From: SZAS-79 sp964599095
GTDB lineage: Bacteria > Pseudomonadota > Gammaproteobacteria > Burkholderiales > SG8-39
Direction of reading: 5' to 3'
Assembly (NCBI GenBank): GCA_964599095.1
Contig: CAZREB010000020.1
Location: 25,695 to 89,694 of the forward strand
Length of the DNA stretch: 64,000 nt
This document shows positions 1-8,517 of this stretch, piece after piece. A program made the translations under genes and the position numbers. Under the pieces are notes generated by a model. That model worked only from the letters and a program-made list of their open reading frames with translations, was not told the origin of the DNA and ran no database searches. How positions within the stretch are numbered: position 1 is the first letter of the stretch; every line of letters starts with the position of its first letter.

Positions 1-550
1 TGCGATAGCCGCATGCGCAGGCAAGGCGCCGTCATTCTTCGGCCCGCCCGACATCCTCGTCACAGCTGCCGGCGTCAACATCCGCCGCCCGATGCTCGAG
101 ATCACCGAGGGCGACTGGGACGCGACGATCGGGATCAACCTCGAGGCCCCTTTCTTCCTCGCGCAGAAACTCGCGCCCGCAATGATCGCCAAGGGCTGGG
201 GGCGCATCATCAATATCGCCTCGCTGCAGTCGATGCGCGCGTTCGGCAACAGCGGGCCGTACGGCGCGTCGAAGGGCGGCATCATGCAACTGACCCGGGC
301 GCAGGCCGAGGCCTGGTCGCGGCACGGGGTGAACGCAAACGCCATCGGTCCCGGCTTCTTCGCCACGCCGCTGACCAGCCCGGTCAAGAGCGACCCGGCG
401 CGCTGGCAGGCGATGGCCGACAAGACAATGATCGGCCGCAACGGCGAGCTTCACGACCTGCGCGGCACCGCCGTCTTCCTCGCAAGCCGCGCCTCCGACT
501 ACATCACCGGCCAGACGATCTTCGTCGACGGCGGGTTTTCCGCCGGCTGA
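1..550 (+). CDS. SDR family NAD(P)-dependent oxidoreductase, 5'-truncated
   Basis: This is the C-terminal part of a classical short-chain dehydrogenase/reductase. The reading frame is open from base 2 to the window edge, so the N-terminal cofactor motif lies outside. The first visible residues include the TAAG version of the NNAG strand-4 motif. The catalytic YxxxK is clear (Tyr codon at 260, Lys codon at 272), followed by the usual PG motif after the active site and a DGG near the C-terminus. Such enzymes interconvert alcohols and ketones on sugars, polyols or acids. It ends 14 bases before the sulfatase and reads in the same direction, so it is probably the upstream member of the catabolic operon. 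The exact substrate cannot be read from the sequence. Confidence 0.9.
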   Translation, partial: AIAACAGKAPSFFGPPDILVTAAGVNIRRPMLEITEGDWDATIGINLEAPFFLAQKLAPAMIAKGWGRIINIASLQSMRAFGNSGPYGASKGGIMQLTRAQAEAWSRHGVNANAIGPGFFATPLTSPVKSDPARWQAMADKTMIGRNGELHDLRGTAVFLASRASDYITGQTIFVDGGFSAG

Positions 551-564
551 TATTGGACCCAGGC

Positions 565-2034
565 ATGAACGCACAACCGAACATCATCCTGATCATCACC
601 GACCAGCAGCGCGCGGACACGATCAATGCCCTGGGGGCGCCGTGGATGCATACCCCGAACCTCGACCGGATGGTCGCGGAAGGCGCGGCATTCACGAACT
701 GCTTTGTGACGTCCCCGGTGTGCGTCGCCTCCCGCGCGAGCCTCTTTACCGGCATGTATCCCCACGCGGCCGGGGTGTTCAAGAATTTCCAGCCTTGGAA
801 GCCGACCTGGGTCCAATGGCTGGCCTCGGCCGGGTACCACTGCGCGAACATCGGCAAGATGCATATCAACCCGTATGACGAACCCGGCGGGTTCCACCAG
901 CGGTTCGTCGTCGAGAACAAGGACCGACCGCTGTTCCTCGACGAGCACGACCGCGCGTTCTACGACGAATGGGACAAGGCGCTTCATGCGCACAAGCTGA
1001 AGAAGCCTTCGCGCTACAGCCGCTCGTCTGCCGATCTCGCCGCGTACAAGGCGGCCATTGGCGCATTTACCTGGGACCTTCCCGACGCACTTCATTCGGA
1101 CAATTTCATCGGAGACCACGTGCTGTGGTGGCTGGAAGAGCGCAAGGCGACCAGCCCGCTGTTCCTGCAGATCGGGTTTCCGGGGCCGCACCCGCCCTAC
1201 GACCCCACGGCAAGCCATTTGAAGCGCTACGCAAGCGCCGATATCCCGGTTCCGCAGTTCACCGAGGAGGAAGAGGCGCTGCAGCCCAGGGCACAGGGGG
1301 TGCTGCGGGAAAACATGATCCGCAACAATTACGACTCGATCGCGTGGCAGCACCGGCCTTCGGCGCAGGATGTCCTGCGGCTGCGCCGGCACTATGCGGC
1401 AAACGTGACCATGATCGACGAGAAGCTCGGCGAGATCATGCAGATGCTCGAGCGCAAGGGTTACCTGGACAATGCGGTGGTCCTATTCACCTCGGATCAT
1501 GCCGATGCGCTGGGCGACCACGGCCACATCCAGAAGTGGACCATGTACGACTCCGTGGAGCGCGTGCCCCTCATTGCGTGGGCGCCCGGGAAGATACCCG
1601 CAGGCGGGCGCAACGACAGCCTGGTCCAGCTGATGGACGTTGCGCCGACGATTCTCGAGTCGGCCGGGGTCCGGGTTCCCGCGAACTGGGAGGCGCGGTC
1701 GCTTTGGCCCGTGCTGCGCGGGGAGGCGCCCTCGATCCGCGACGTCGCCTATGCGGAACTCGCACGGGACCATATCCAGACCGGCGCCGAGTACATGGTC
1801 ATGCGCCGCGACAAGGATTGGAAGCTGGTCTATTACCTGGGCGAACCGGACGGCGAGCTTTTCGACCTCAGGGCCGATCCGGGCGAAACGCGCAACCTCT
1901 GGACGTCGCGCGATCACGCGGAAAAGCGCGTCGAGCTGACCCACGACCTGCTGGTCTGGTCGATGCGTTCGGCCTTGAACTCGCGCATGGCGCCGTCGCG
2001 GGCACCGCAGCCGGGCATGCCGCTGGGCAAGTGA
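565..2034 (+). CDS. Type I sulfatase (arylsulfatase/choline-sulfatase-like)
   Basis: A 489-residue alkaline-phosphatase-superfamily sulfatase that hydrolyses sulfate esters. The N-terminus carries the metal-binding DQQ segment (residues 13–15), and the formylglycine site is Cys53 in a CVASR motif of the C-x-(P/A)-x-R class. The mid-protein TSDHADALGDHG motif is the second metal site typical of S1 sulfatases. There is no signal peptide, so it should act in the cytoplasm, which suits a substrate imported intact. It needs a formylglycine-generating enzyme or anaerobic maturase, and none is present in this window. The ATG at 565 was chosen over a longer upstream reading frame because that extension overlaps the SDR gene in another frame and has no family similarity. 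Confidence 0.93.
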   Translation: MNAQPNIILIITDQQRADTINALGAPWMHTPNLDRMVAEGAAFTNCFVTSPVCVASRASLFTGMYPHAAGVFKNFQPWKPTWVQWLASAGYHCANIGKMHINPYDEPGGFHQRFVVENKDRPLFLDEHDRAFYDEWDKALHAHKLKKPSRYSRSSADLAAYKAAIGAFTWDLPDALHSDNFIGDHVLWWLEERKATSPLFLQIGFPGPHPPYDPTASHLKRYASADIPVPQFTEEEEALQPRAQGVLRENMIRNNYDSIAWQHRPSAQDVLRLRRHYAANVTMIDEKLGEIMQMLERKGYLDNAVVLFTSDHADALGDHGHIQKWTMYDSVERVPLIAWAPGKIPAGGRNDSLVQLMDVAPTILESAGVRVPANWEARSLWPVLRGEAPSIRDVAYAELARDHIQTGAEYMVMRRDKDWKLVYYLGEPDGELFDLRADPGETRNLWTSRDHAEKRVELTHDLLVWSMRSALNSRMAPSRAPQPGMPLGK

Positions 2035-2081
2035 TCGGGACGTGTGACCCAACCCGCTGCACGAACATGAAGAGGCTCCAG

Positions 2082-3062
2082 ATGACTCCACGCAAATTCG
2101 TGAAACTGTTGCGGCGCTCTCTGTGCTTGGTTGCGCTTACCCTGTTTGCCGGTTCCGCACCGGCGTTCCCGACCAAGCCGATCGTCCTTGTCGTCCCTTT
2201 CCCTCCCGGAGGGGTCGTGGACGTGATCGGCAGGCTGGTCGCCGACCGGTTGACCGCCAACTCCGGCATGCGCGCGATCGTCGACAACCGGACGGGTGCC
2301 GGAGGCACGATCGGCGCTGCGGCCGTCGCGCGTGCGGAACCCGATGGACATACCCTGCTGGTGGGCGGCGCGGCGACCCATGTCTTCTCTCCCAACCTGT
2401 ACCCCGGCCTCACGTACGACCCGATCAGGAGTTTCGCCCCTGTCGGGCAGTTGACCACGGGACCGCTTGTTCTGGTCGTGCCGGCATCCTCCCCGGCGAC
2501 CGGAATGAAGGAGTTCGAGGCCCTCGTGCGCACCCAGGGCGACCGGTTGAACTACTCAAGCAACGGCGCCGGAACCTTCCCGCACCTCGCGGCCGAGCTC
2601 TACCGCCGCATGGTCGGTGGCAAGTTCGCCCACATTCCCTACAGCGGCGGGTCGCAGGCCCTTGTTGCACTGGCTGCAGGAGATGTCGGGTTTTCGATCA
2701 ACCACATCCCGGTGGTCCTGCCGGTCCTGAAGGGCGGAAAGATCAAGGCGGTCGCGACGACCGGCCGGCAGCGCTCCGCGGCTTTCCCGCAGCTTCCAAC
2801 CTTCGAAGAGGCAGGCATGAAGGGGTTCGAGGCCAGCGCGTGGTTCGGGTTGTTTGCCCCGGCCGGGACGCCGCAGCCGGTCATCGAGAAACTGAATGCC
2901 GCGGTCGTACAAGCCCTCAAGTCCCCCGAACTGCGCGACAGGCTCCTGCCCCTGGGAGATGAACCCGTCGGCGGGTCGCCGGACGCGTTGGCCGCGCTCG
3001 TGCAATCCGACCTGGCCAAATGGCCCCCGATCATCCGGGAAGCCGGCGTGAAGGCAAACTGA
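2082..3062 (+). CDS. Tripartite tricarboxylate transporter (Bug family) substrate-binding protein
   Basis: A periplasmic solute-binding protein of the large betaproteobacterial Bug/TctC family. It has a cationic N-terminus and hydrophobic signal sequence ending near the APAF junction, then the typical mature start PTKPI, the VPFPPGG loop and the NRTGAGG loop that contact carboxylated ligands. The length (326 residues) is normal. The start at 2082 is preferred to the in-frame ATG at 2067 because AGAGG (2071–2075) lies six bases upstream of 2082. No TctA/TctB membrane subunits are in the window, so it is an orphan binding protein, as is common in this group. It lies between the sulfatase and the zinc dehydrogenase, probably in one operon. 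Confidence 0.9.
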   Translation: MTPRKFVKLLRRSLCLVALTLFAGSAPAFPTKPIVLVVPFPPGGVVDVIGRLVADRLTANSGMRAIVDNRTGAGGTIGAAAVARAEPDGHTLLVGGAATHVFSPNLYPGLTYDPIRSFAPVGQLTTGPLVLVVPASSPATGMKEFEALVRTQGDRLNYSSNGAGTFPHLAAELYRRMVGGKFAHIPYSGGSQALVALAAGDVGFSINHIPVVLPVLKGGKIKAVATTGRQRSAAFPQLPTFEEAGMKGFEASAWFGLFAPAGTPQPVIEKLNAAVVQALKSPELRDRLLPLGDEPVGGSPDALAALVQSDLAKWPPIIREAGVKAN

Positions 3063-3073
3063 AAGGCGGGAAA

Positions 3074-4066
3074 ATGAAAGCGCTCGTCTACACCGCCCCC
3101 AACGAAGTCACCTATCGCGACGAACCGGAGCCGTCCGCCGCGCCCGGCGAAGTCAAGATCCGCGTCGACGCAGTAGGCATCTGCGGCTCGGACATGCACG
3201 CCTACCACGGCCACGACCCGCGCCGGAACCCGCCGCTGATCCTCGGCCACGAGCTGGCCGGCGAGATCCTCGAGGGCCCGGGCAAGGGGCGCCGCGCGAC
3301 GGTGAACCCGCTGATCACCTGCGGCCATTGCGAATACTGCCGGCAGGGCCGCGACAACCTCTGCGCCAACCGCACGATGATCGGCATGACCCGCGCAGGC
3401 GGCTTCGCCGATTACGTCACCACCGCGGCGGCGAGCGTCATCGACATCCCGCAGGACATGAGTGCGCGCGCCGCCGCGCTCACCGAGCCGGCCGCCACCG
3501 CCGTGCATGCGATCAACGTCGCGATGCGCAGCCTCGTGCGACCGCTCCCCGAGTGCCGCGTGCTGGTGCTCGGCGGCGGCGCGATCGGCCTGCTCGCCGC
3601 GCTGCTGATGCGCAGCTACGGCGTGCGGCATGTGACGGTAGCCGAGACCAACGCGCTGCGCCGCACGTCGGCCGCCAAGGTGGCGGATGTCGCAGTGTAC
3701 GACCCGATCGCGGGCGGCGGCCCGGCCGACGACAGCATGGATTTCGTGGTCGATGCGGTGGGCGGCAAGGCCACGCGCAAAGCCGCCCTGGCCGCGGTGA
3801 AGCCCGGCGGCGTAGTGATGCATATAGGCCTGATGGATTGGGCCTCCGAGATCGACATGCGAAAGCTGACTCTCGCCGAGATCACGCTGATCGGGACCTA
3901 CACCTATGCCACTGCCGACCTGCGCGCGGCGGTGGCGGCACTGCACGAAGGCGCGTTCGGGGACCTCGGCTGGGTGGAGGAACGTCCTTTGTCGGAAGGC
4001 GCGCGAGCGTTCCGCGACCTGCACGAGGGCCGGACGGCCTCGGCTAAGATCGTGCTGCGTCCGTGA
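3074..4066 (+). CDS. Zinc-dependent alcohol dehydrogenase (sorbitol/threonine dehydrogenase-like)
   Basis: A 330-residue medium-chain dehydrogenase that probably oxidises a sugar alcohol or hydroxy acid with NAD(P). Catalytic-zinc ligands are visible at Cys37 (GICGSD) and His59–Glu60 (GHE). Structural-zinc cysteines are at about 83, 86, 89 and 97 (CGHCEYC and the following cysteine). A Rossmann motif, VLGGGAIG, sits in the middle. It is preceded by AAAGGCGGG as ribosome binding site. The gene starts 11 bases after the Bug gene, and its stop overlaps the GTG of the ABC ATPase gene, so it is translationally coupled to the transporter. It resembles galactitol, idonate and sorbitol dehydrogenases more than simple ethanol dehydrogenases. 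Confidence 0.9.
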   Translation: MKALVYTAPNEVTYRDEPEPSAAPGEVKIRVDAVGICGSDMHAYHGHDPRRNPPLILGHELAGEILEGPGKGRRATVNPLITCGHCEYCRQGRDNLCANRTMIGMTRAGGFADYVTTAAASVIDIPQDMSARAAALTEPAATAVHAINVAMRSLVRPLPECRVLVLGGGAIGLLAALLMRSYGVRHVTVAETNALRRTSAAKVADVAVYDPIAGGGPADDSMDFVVDAVGGKATRKAALAAVKPGGVVMHIGLMDWASEIDMRKLTLAEITLIGTYTYATADLRAAVAALHEGAFGDLGWVEERPLSEGARAFRDLHEGRTASAKIVLRP

Positions 4067-4860
4067 GCAACATCGTCTTCGACCGCGTTACCCGTGTCTT
4101 CGAACGGGACGGCCAGTCCTCCACCGCGCTGGAGGACGTCAGTTTCGAAGTCCGGGACCGCGAGTTCGTCGCGATCGTCGGGCCTTCGGGCTGCGGCAAG
4201 ACGACCTGCCTGCGCATGGCGGCGGGCCTCGAATTCCCGACCACGGGGACGGTCAGCGTCGGCGGCCAGGCCGTCACCGGCCCGGGGCCCGACCGCGCCG
4301 TCGTGTTCCAGCAGTTCGCGCTGTTTCCCTGGAAGACGGTCCACGAGAACATCGACTTCGGCCTGCGCAGCAAGGGCATTACCGAGGCCGAGAGGCGCCA
4401 GCGCATCGAAAGGCAGCTCGAGCTGATGAGCCTGCAGGGGTACGAGTCCGCGTTCCCGCACCAGCTCTCCGGCGGCATGCAGCAACGCGTGGCGATCGCC
4501 CGGAGCTACGTACTCGACCCCGGCGTGCTGCTGATGGACGAGCCGTTCGGCGCGCTCGACGCGCAGACGCGGGTGGTGATGCAGGAAGAACTGATCAAGC
4601 TGTCGCGCGTCAACCCGCGCACGGTGCTCTTCATCACGCATGCGGTCGAGGAAGCCGTGTACCTGGCCGACCGCGTGGTCGTCATGAGTCGCCGGCCCGG
4701 CAGGATCCGCGAAATCATCGACATCGCGGGCGTGCGCGAGTCCGCCGGCTGGGACCGCCTCGAGCGGGTCGAGGAAGTCATGGACCAGGAGTCCTTCGTC
4801 CACCTGCGCACCCGGATCTGGAAGCTGCTGCGCGACCAGCAGCAGGAAGAGAATCATTGA
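4063..4860 (+). CDS. ABC transporter ATP-binding protein, sulfonate/nitrate/taurine type
   Basis: A 265-residue ATPase of the SsuB/TauB/NrtD group that powers import by the two permeases encoded downstream. Walker A is GPSGCGKT at residues 40–47, the Q-loop lies in VFQQFALFPW, the ABC signature is LSGGMQQR, and Walker B runs into DEPFGALD. The start is GTG at 4063, overlapping the upstream stop by four bases (GTGA), a classical coupling arrangement. Family members import alkanesulfonates, taurine, nitrate, thiamine precursors or aromatic acids. Sulfonate is favoured only by the neighbouring sulfatase and YihV-like kinase. Confidence 0.95.
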   Translation: MSNIVFDRVTRVFERDGQSSTALEDVSFEVRDREFVAIVGPSGCGKTTCLRMAAGLEFPTTGTVSVGGQAVTGPGPDRAVVFQQFALFPWKTVHENIDFGLRSKGITEAERRQRIERQLELMSLQGYESAFPHQLSGGMQQRVAIARSYVLDPGVLLMDEPFGALDAQTRVVMQEELIKLSRVNPRTVLFITHAVEEAVYLADRVVVMSRRPGRIREIIDIAGVRESAGWDRLERVEEVMDQESFVHLRTRIWKLLRDQQQEENH

Positions 4861-4909
4861 CCGTCGCCCGGAACACCGCACTCACCATCGAACCACCAGA
4901 GGAGGAACC

Positions 4910-5950
4910 ATGAAAAAGCAGATCAGGACGCTCGTCGCGCTGGCCGCGTTTGCCTCGGCCCCGGCGCTCGCGCAACAACCGGTCGAAATCAAGGTCAGCT
5001 ACCAGCCTGCGCTGTACTGGTCGCTGCCGTTCTATGTCGCCACCGAAAAGGGATGGTGGGCAGAACTCGGGCTCAAGCCGACCTTCAGCACCTTCCCCGC
5101 AGGCGTGCCGCAGATCGCCGCCTCGGCCGCCAAGTCCTGGGACGTCGGCGGCACCGGGTCGGTCCCGGCGGTGCTCGGCGCGGCGCGCTACAACCTGATG
5201 ACCATCGGGCTCACCAACGACGAATCGGCCGGCAACGCGCTGCTTGCGAGCAAGGCGAAGGCCGATGCATTCATGAAGAACCCGGCGTCCATCAAGGGCC
5301 AGACCATCGTGCTGACCGCCAATTCCACGGGCGACTATGCAGTGCAGTCGTGCCTCGGCAAGTGGGGGCTGAAGAAGTCCGACGTCACGATCAAGAGCAT
5401 GGGACAGGCGGAAATCATCTCGGCGGTGTCGAGCAACAATGCCGACCTCGCCGGGTTGTGGGCGCCGAACATCTACACGCTCGAGGAGAAAGTCGGCGCG
5501 AAGGTGATCTGCTCGGGCAAGGACGCAGGCGCCATGGTGCCGGGGGCGCTGATCGTGCGCGCAGACTATGCCAAGGAGCAGCCGCAGAACGTCGCCAAGT
5601 TCCTCGCGATCTACCTGCGCACCTGGAAATGGATGGACGCGCACAAGGCCGAGGCGATCGGCATGATGAAGAAGTTCTACGAGCAGGGCGGCGTGACGAT
5701 TTCGGAGGCCTCGATGAAGAAGGAATTCGACACGCGGCCGGTGCATGACCTCGCAGGGCAGATCAGGATCATGAACCGCGCCTCGGGGACCTCGGAGGTC
5801 GACGGCTGGATGACCAAGATCGGCGAATTCATGAAATCCACCGGGGCGATCGCCGAGCCGCCGGCGGCCAAGAGCTACATCACCGACGAGTTCATGCGGA
5901 TGGTCGACCGCGACCCGAAGCTGAAGGAGTTCGCAAATAGGTCGAACTGA
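4910..5950 (+). CDS. ABC transporter substrate-binding protein, SsuA/NMT1-like
   Basis: A 346-residue periplasmic binding protein. Residues 1–21 form a clear Sec signal peptide ending in ALA before QQP. The mature protein starts with the family pattern of a YQPALYWSLPFYVA strand followed by a helix, as in aliphatic-sulfonate, taurine and nitrate binding proteins. A GAGGAGG ribosome binding site sits directly upstream. It lies 49 bases after the ATPase gene and before two permease genes, giving a complete importer. The ligand cannot be read from the sequence. The long acidic/basic C-terminal region is intact. Confidence 0.92.
   Translation: MKKQIRTLVALAAFASAPALAQQPVEIKVSYQPALYWSLPFYVATEKGWWAELGLKPTFSTFPAGVPQIAASAAKSWDVGGTGSVPAVLGAARYNLMTIGLTNDESAGNALLASKAKADAFMKNPASIKGQTIVLTANSTGDYAVQSCLGKWGLKKSDVTIKSMGQAEIISAVSSNNADLAGLWAPNIYTLEEKVGAKVICSGKDAGAMVPGALIVRADYAKEQPQNVAKFLAIYLRTWKWMDAHKAEAIGMMKKFYEQGGVTISEASMKKEFDTRPVHDLAGQIRIMNRASGTSEVDGWMTKIGEFMKSTGAIAEPPAAKSYITDEFMRMVDRDPKLKEFANRSN
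5924..5939 (+). promoter_or_regulatory. Strong Shine-Dalgarno followed by ATA at the expected permease start
   Basis: AAGGAG at 5924–5929, inside the end of the binding-protein gene, is followed after seven bases by ATA (5937–5939) in the frame of the first permease. That frame is open from 5925. It reads a plausible charged N-terminus and the first half of the first membrane helix before the first ordinary start codon (GTG at 6066). Either a rare non-canonical start is used or an ATG has been lost or misread here. Confidence 0.4.
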
Positions 5951-6065
5951 AATCGCCCGGGTCGCCGGCCGCGGCACTGAAAGCGCCCGGACGGATTCAC
6001 CCCCGGCCGGCCGCGCGGCTGCCGCGCGTGCGCCGGGTCCCTGGATCGGGATCGCGACCCTGGTC

Positions 6066-6791
6066 GTGCTGGTCGGCGCCTGGTATGCGCTGACGACGCT
6101 GACGCAAACCATCAGCCCGGCGCGCTTCCCCGCGCCGGGCGAAGTGTGGGATTCGCTGCGCCAGATCGTGGTGGCCGGGTACGCAGACGCACGCCTGCAC
6201 TCGCATGTGCTGCACAGCGTGAAGCTCGTGCTGCTGGGGTTCGGCGCCGCGGCGATCGTCGGCGTGCCGCTCGGCCTTGCGATGGGCTGGAGCCGCAGCA
6301 TAGAAGCCTTTGCGAACCCGGCCTTCCTGCTGATCCGCCCGATCCCGCCGCTGGCGTGGATCCCGCTCGCGATCGTCTGGCTGGGGCTGGACGACGGCGC
6401 GAAGGTCCTCGTGATCTGGTTCGCTGCGTTCGTCCCCTGTGTGATCAACAGCTACAGCGGGGTGCGGTCGATCGAGCCGCACCTGCTGGAAGCCGCCCGC
6501 ACCCTCGGCGTGCCTCGCCTGATGCTGGTTCGCGAAGTCCTCGTGCCCGGTGCGATGCCGATGATCTTCACCGGCCTGCGGCTGTCGCTGCAGGCCTGCT
6601 GGACGACGCTGGTCGCGGGCGAACTGATCGGCGCGATCGCTGGGCTCGGCCATGTGCTCTACCAGGCCGGGCTCGACATCTACCCGGCGATGATCCTCGT
6701 TGCCATGATCGCGGTCGCCCTCACCGGCGCCGCCATGACCGCGCTGCTCGGCTGGATCGAGCGCCGCGCGATGCCGTGGCGCAAGGCATGA
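6066..6791 (+). CDS. ABC transporter permease 1 (SsuC/TauC-like); true start probably upstream
   Basis: An inner-membrane permease of the BPD_transp_1 family with about six membrane segments and the cytoplasmic EAA loop (EAARTLG) that docks on the ATPase. The first ordinary start codon is GTG at 6066, but this cuts the first transmembrane helix. The same frame is open back to 5925 and would add about 43 residues (RAPGPWIGIATLVV before the present start), much as in family members. The only well-placed ribosome binding site is AAGGAG at 5924, followed by ATA at 5937. The 3' end overlaps the second permease gene by four bases (ATGA). Confidence 0.88.
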   Translation: MLVGAWYALTTLTQTISPARFPAPGEVWDSLRQIVVAGYADARLHSHVLHSVKLVLLGFGAAAIVGVPLGLAMGWSRSIEAFANPAFLLIRPIPPLAWIPLAIVWLGLDDGAKVLVIWFAAFVPCVINSYSGVRSIEPHLLEAARTLGVPRLMLVREVLVPGAMPMIFTGLRLSLQACWTTLVAGELIGAIAGLGHVLYQAGLDIYPAMILVAMIAVALTGAAMTALLGWIERRAMPWRKA

Positions 6792-7570
6792 GCGGCACCG
6801 CCCCCTCCCCTGCCCGCCTCGCCGCGCTTTCCGCGGCCGGCACCCTCGCCTTCTTCGGGGCCTGGACGCTGCTGGCCGTCTCCGGCCTGGTGCAGCCGCG
6901 CTTCCTGCCGACGCCGATGGCGGTCTTCGAGACCTTCGTCGACCTGACGCAAAAGCCCTTCGTCGGCTACACGCTGCAGCAGCACCTGCTGTCGAGCTTC
7001 GGGCGGTTCGGCATGGGCTTCGGCCTGGCGGTGGCGATCGGTGTGCCGCTCGGCCTGCTGATGGGCTGGTTCCGCTGGCTGGACGCGATCGTCACGCCGG
7101 TTTTCGATGCGCTGCGCTTCGTGGCGCCGATCGCGTGGGTGCCCTTTGCCGCGCTCTGGTTCGGCACCGGGATCGGCGGCCCGGTGCTGATCATCTTCAG
7201 CGGCGCATTCCCGCCCTGCGTGATCAACGCCTACCGCGGGGCCAAGTACGTGGACATGCGCTTCATCGAGGCCGCCCGGACCCTCGGCGCGAGCAACTGG
7301 CGCATGATCACCGAGGTGCTGCTGCCCGCCTCCGTGCCGTCGATCGTCTCCGGCGTGCGGGTCAGCGCGGGGCTCGGCTGGCAATCGCTGGTCGGCGCCG
7401 AACTGATCGTCGCTTCGAGTGGCATCGGCTACCTGATGGTCAAGGGCCAGAGCAACATCAGCACCGCGATCGTCATGAGCGGCATGCTCGCGATCGGCAT
7501 CGTCGGGTTCGCGATCGACGCCCTGCTGCGCGCGCTCGAAACGCGAATCAACCGCCGCCGCGGCCGCTGA
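6788..7570 (+). CDS. ABC transporter permease 2 (SsuC/TauC-like)
   Basis: A 260-residue integral membrane permease, paralogous to the preceding gene, so the transporter is probably a heterodimer rather than the usual SsuC homodimer. It has an EAA loop (IEAARTLGAS) and hydrophobic segments throughout. The ATG at 6788 overlaps the preceding TGA (ATGA). The C-terminus is short and arginine-rich (NRRRGR), consistent with a cytoplasmic end by the positive-inside rule. The kinase gene starts 39 bases further on. Confidence 0.93.
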   Translation: MSGTAPSPARLAALSAAGTLAFFGAWTLLAVSGLVQPRFLPTPMAVFETFVDLTQKPFVGYTLQQHLLSSFGRFGMGFGLAVAIGVPLGLLMGWFRWLDAIVTPVFDALRFVAPIAWVPFAALWFGTGIGGPVLIIFSGAFPPCVINAYRGAKYVDMRFIEAARTLGASNWRMITEVLLPASVPSIVSGVRVSAGLGWQSLVGAELIVASSGIGYLMVKGQSNISTAIVMSGMLAIGIVGFAIDALLRALETRINRRRGR

Positions 7571-7597
7571 ATCTCCGAAGACCGGCGCGGGATCGGG

Positions 7598-7610
7598 GAT
7601 AATCCGGCCA
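7598..7610 (+). promoter_or_regulatory. Possible -10 element directly before the kinase ATG
   Basis: GATAAT (7598–7603) lies only six bases before the ATG at 7610, so transcription from it would give a nearly leaderless mRNA. No convincing -35 is seen in the GC-rich sequence upstream. It could be a secondary start inside the operon. Low confidence. Confidence 0.3.
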
Positions 7611-8509
7611 TGACCCGGATCCTCTGCGTCGGCATGGCGACGATCGACCACGTATTCCGGCTTGAGAAGATTCCGACCGAACCCACCAAGGTCCGGGCCT
7701 CCCAATACGTGCGCATCAGCGGCGGCATGGCCGCCAACGCTGCGGTGGCGGTCGCGCGTCTCGGCGGCCAGGCGGAGTACTGGGGGCCGATCGGCAGTGA
7801 CGACAACGGCGACGACATCCTCGCCGAGCTTGCGGCCGAGAACGTCCTGCTTTCCGCGGTAGTCCGCGTGCCGCAGCACTCCTCGATCTCGGCAATCCTG
7901 GTCGACAAGGACGGCGAGCGCATGGTCTGCGGCTATTCCGACCCGGCCGTCTTCGACGCCGAAGCCAACCTGCCGCTGGAGCGGGTGGGCGAATTCGACG
8001 CGGTGCACGCGGATTGCCGATGGTGGAAGGCCGCGCGCAAGGCGTTCGGGCGCGCGCGCGAACTCGGCATCCCGACGATCTTCGACGGCGACCTGGCGGC
8101 GGCCTCGGTCCTCAACGAGGTGGCGGAACTCGCGACCCACCCGATCTTTTCCGAGAAAGGGCTTGCCGCCGTGTCGAGCGGTTCGTCGATCGAACAGCGG
8201 CTCGCCGGCGTGGCCCGGCGCTGCGGCGGCTTTGCCGGCGTCACGCTCGGCGCGGGCGGCTTCGTCTGGCACGAGCACGGAACCGCCCATCGCATCGGCG
8301 TTCCGGACGTCCAGGTCGTCGATACCCTCGGCGCCGGCGACGTGTTCCACGGCGCCTATGCCTACGCACTCGGCTGCAGGATGGACACCGCCAGCGCGGC
8401 GCGATTCGCGTCGGCCACCGCAGCGCTCAAGTGCACGCGCTTCGGCGGCCGCAGCGGCACCCCTACCCATGCCGAAGTCGACGCGCTGCTGGCGCGCTGG
8501 CCCACCTGA
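7610..8509 (+). CDS. PfkB-family sugar kinase, sulfofructose-kinase (YihV)-like
   Basis: A 299-residue ribokinase-family enzyme that phosphorylates a sugar or sugar acid with ATP. The anion-hole/base motif DTLGAGD is at residues 238–244 (Asp244 as base), and the N-terminal GGMAANAA segment is the substrate-binding glycine motif. By memory comparison it resembles E. coli YihV (sulfofructose kinase) at several diagnostic places, including the ALKCTR..GGR.G.P tail and the ADCRWW region where YihV has ADVRW. It follows the sulfonate-type transporter on the same strand. This supports a sulfosugar or related substrate, but no aldolase or isomerase of the sulfoglycolytic pathway is present in the window. 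Confidence 0.88.
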   Translation: MTRILCVGMATIDHVFRLEKIPTEPTKVRASQYVRISGGMAANAAVAVARLGGQAEYWGPIGSDDNGDDILAELAAENVLLSAVVRVPQHSSISAILVDKDGERMVCGYSDPAVFDAEANLPLERVGEFDAVHADCRWWKAARKAFGRARELGIPTIFDGDLAAASVLNEVAELATHPIFSEKGLAAVSSGSSIEQRLAGVARRCGGFAGVTLGAGGFVWHEHGTAHRIGVPDVQVVDTLGAGDVFHGAYAYALGCRMDTASAARFASATAALKCTRFGGRSGTPTHAEVDALLARWPT

Positions 8510-8517
8510 AGGACGCC

